5,834 nt of DNA, from assembly GCA_002328465.1 (NCBI GenBank), contig DCUE01000054.1, positions 19,311-25,144 on the forward strand. Reading direction: 5' to 3'. A model generated the notes under the pieces. It saw only the letters and a list, made by a program, of their open reading frames with translations, did no database searches and was not told where the DNA came from. The position numbers were made by a program, and so were the translations under genes. This stretch comes from Candidatus Dojkabacteria bacterium UBA2222 (lineage in GTDB: Bacteria; Patescibacteriota; Dojkabacteria; SC72). Shown here in pieces: positions 5,660 through 5,834 of the stretch (position 1 is its first letter; each line of letters begins with the position of its first letter).

Positions 5660-5834
5660 TTAGATATATCAACCATATCAGAAGTTATACCTTAGAATAG
5701 AGGATATTTAGAAACACTTCTTCTTCACTATTAGGTACCCTGTTAATTCAATTGGTCATTTTAAGATATCTCTCTTTAATAAATAATTCTTTCATAATGT
5801 AAGACTTGTAGTATTACACTCTTGACCTAAATAT
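5660..5834. other. AT-rich intergenic tail after murA, no supported gene
   Basis: No ORF, RNA gene or GC-rich terminator hairpin with a T tract is visible here. TTGACC (5822-5827, 5/6 to the -35 consensus up to the last base) near the edge could be the start of a promoter for a plus-strand gene whose -10 box lies beyond the window. A short minus-strand reading frame interrupted by TGA (5795-5685) is discussed as a finding. A 4-bp hairpin TGTA/TACA around 5807-5818 is too weak to call. Confidence 0.5.

Noticed and set aside
5660..5730. Terminator for the murA transcript
   Set aside because: Only a weak GATAT/ATATC pairing near 5663 is present, with no GC-rich stem or T run.
5752..5782. Promoter TTGGTC-17-TTTAAT in the tail
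   Set aside because: The -35 half matches only 3/6, and no plus-strand gene begins within a sensible distance inside the window.
1..5834. UGA recoding (Gly or Trp), as in some reduced bacterial lineages
   Set aside because: No in-frame TGA occurs in any of the six good genes, and glycines and tryptophans are encoded normally. The lack of TGA stops in only six genes is weak evidence.
1..5834. CRISPR array, insertion sequence, phage, toxin-antitoxin or defence system
   Set aside because: No regularly spaced repeats, terminal inverted repeats, transposase or matching protein families were seen on either strand.

Overview
The window is an ordinary-looking but very compact piece of an AT-rich bacterial chromosome. 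It holds a tRNA-Leu, two small minus-strand genes, and four plus-strand genes for peptidoglycan synthesis and septal wall assembly. Several traits suggest a reduced genome of the Candidate Phyla Radiation (Patescibacteria) type, though this is inference: gene gaps are tiny or negative, no start has a recognisable Shine-Dalgarno sequence, the tRNA lacks an encoded CCA, the CMP kinase is archaeal-type, and MurA has a divergent C-terminal half. I cannot name a lineage from the sequence alone. All six genes end in TAA or TAG and none contains an in-frame TGA, so the standard code fits.

Layout. Bases 1-79 are a tRNA-Leu(UAA) missing its first five bases at the window edge. Four bases later, and convergent with it, lies a minus-strand pair. 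A small rubredoxin-domain protein (84-326) overlaps the 3' end of an archaeal-type cytidylate kinase homologue (301-900), which has lost the Walker A lysine. A 32-bp divergent spacer (901-932) carries plausible overlapping promoters in both directions.

The plus-strand block is ftsW (933-2120), murG (2113-3291, overlapping ftsW by 8 bp), murB (3335-4357, after a 43-bp gap with a possible promoter of its own) and murA (4367-5659, after 9 bp). The last 175 bp (5660-5834) hold no supported gene; a TTGACC hexamer near the edge may start a promoter that lies mostly outside.

How the genes work together. MurA and MurB carry out the two committed cytoplasmic steps from UDP-GlcNAc to UDP-MurNAc. MurG adds GlcNAc to lipid I to make lipid II. 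FtsW polymerises lipid II at the septum together with a class B penicillin-binding protein that is not in this window. murC, which lies between murG and murB in many division and cell wall (dcw) clusters, is absent here. The most interesting points are the lysine-less kinase, the altered MurA C-terminal motifs and signs of leaderless or non-SD expression. I found no CRISPR array, mobile element, toxin-antitoxin pair, defence system or other clearly new system.
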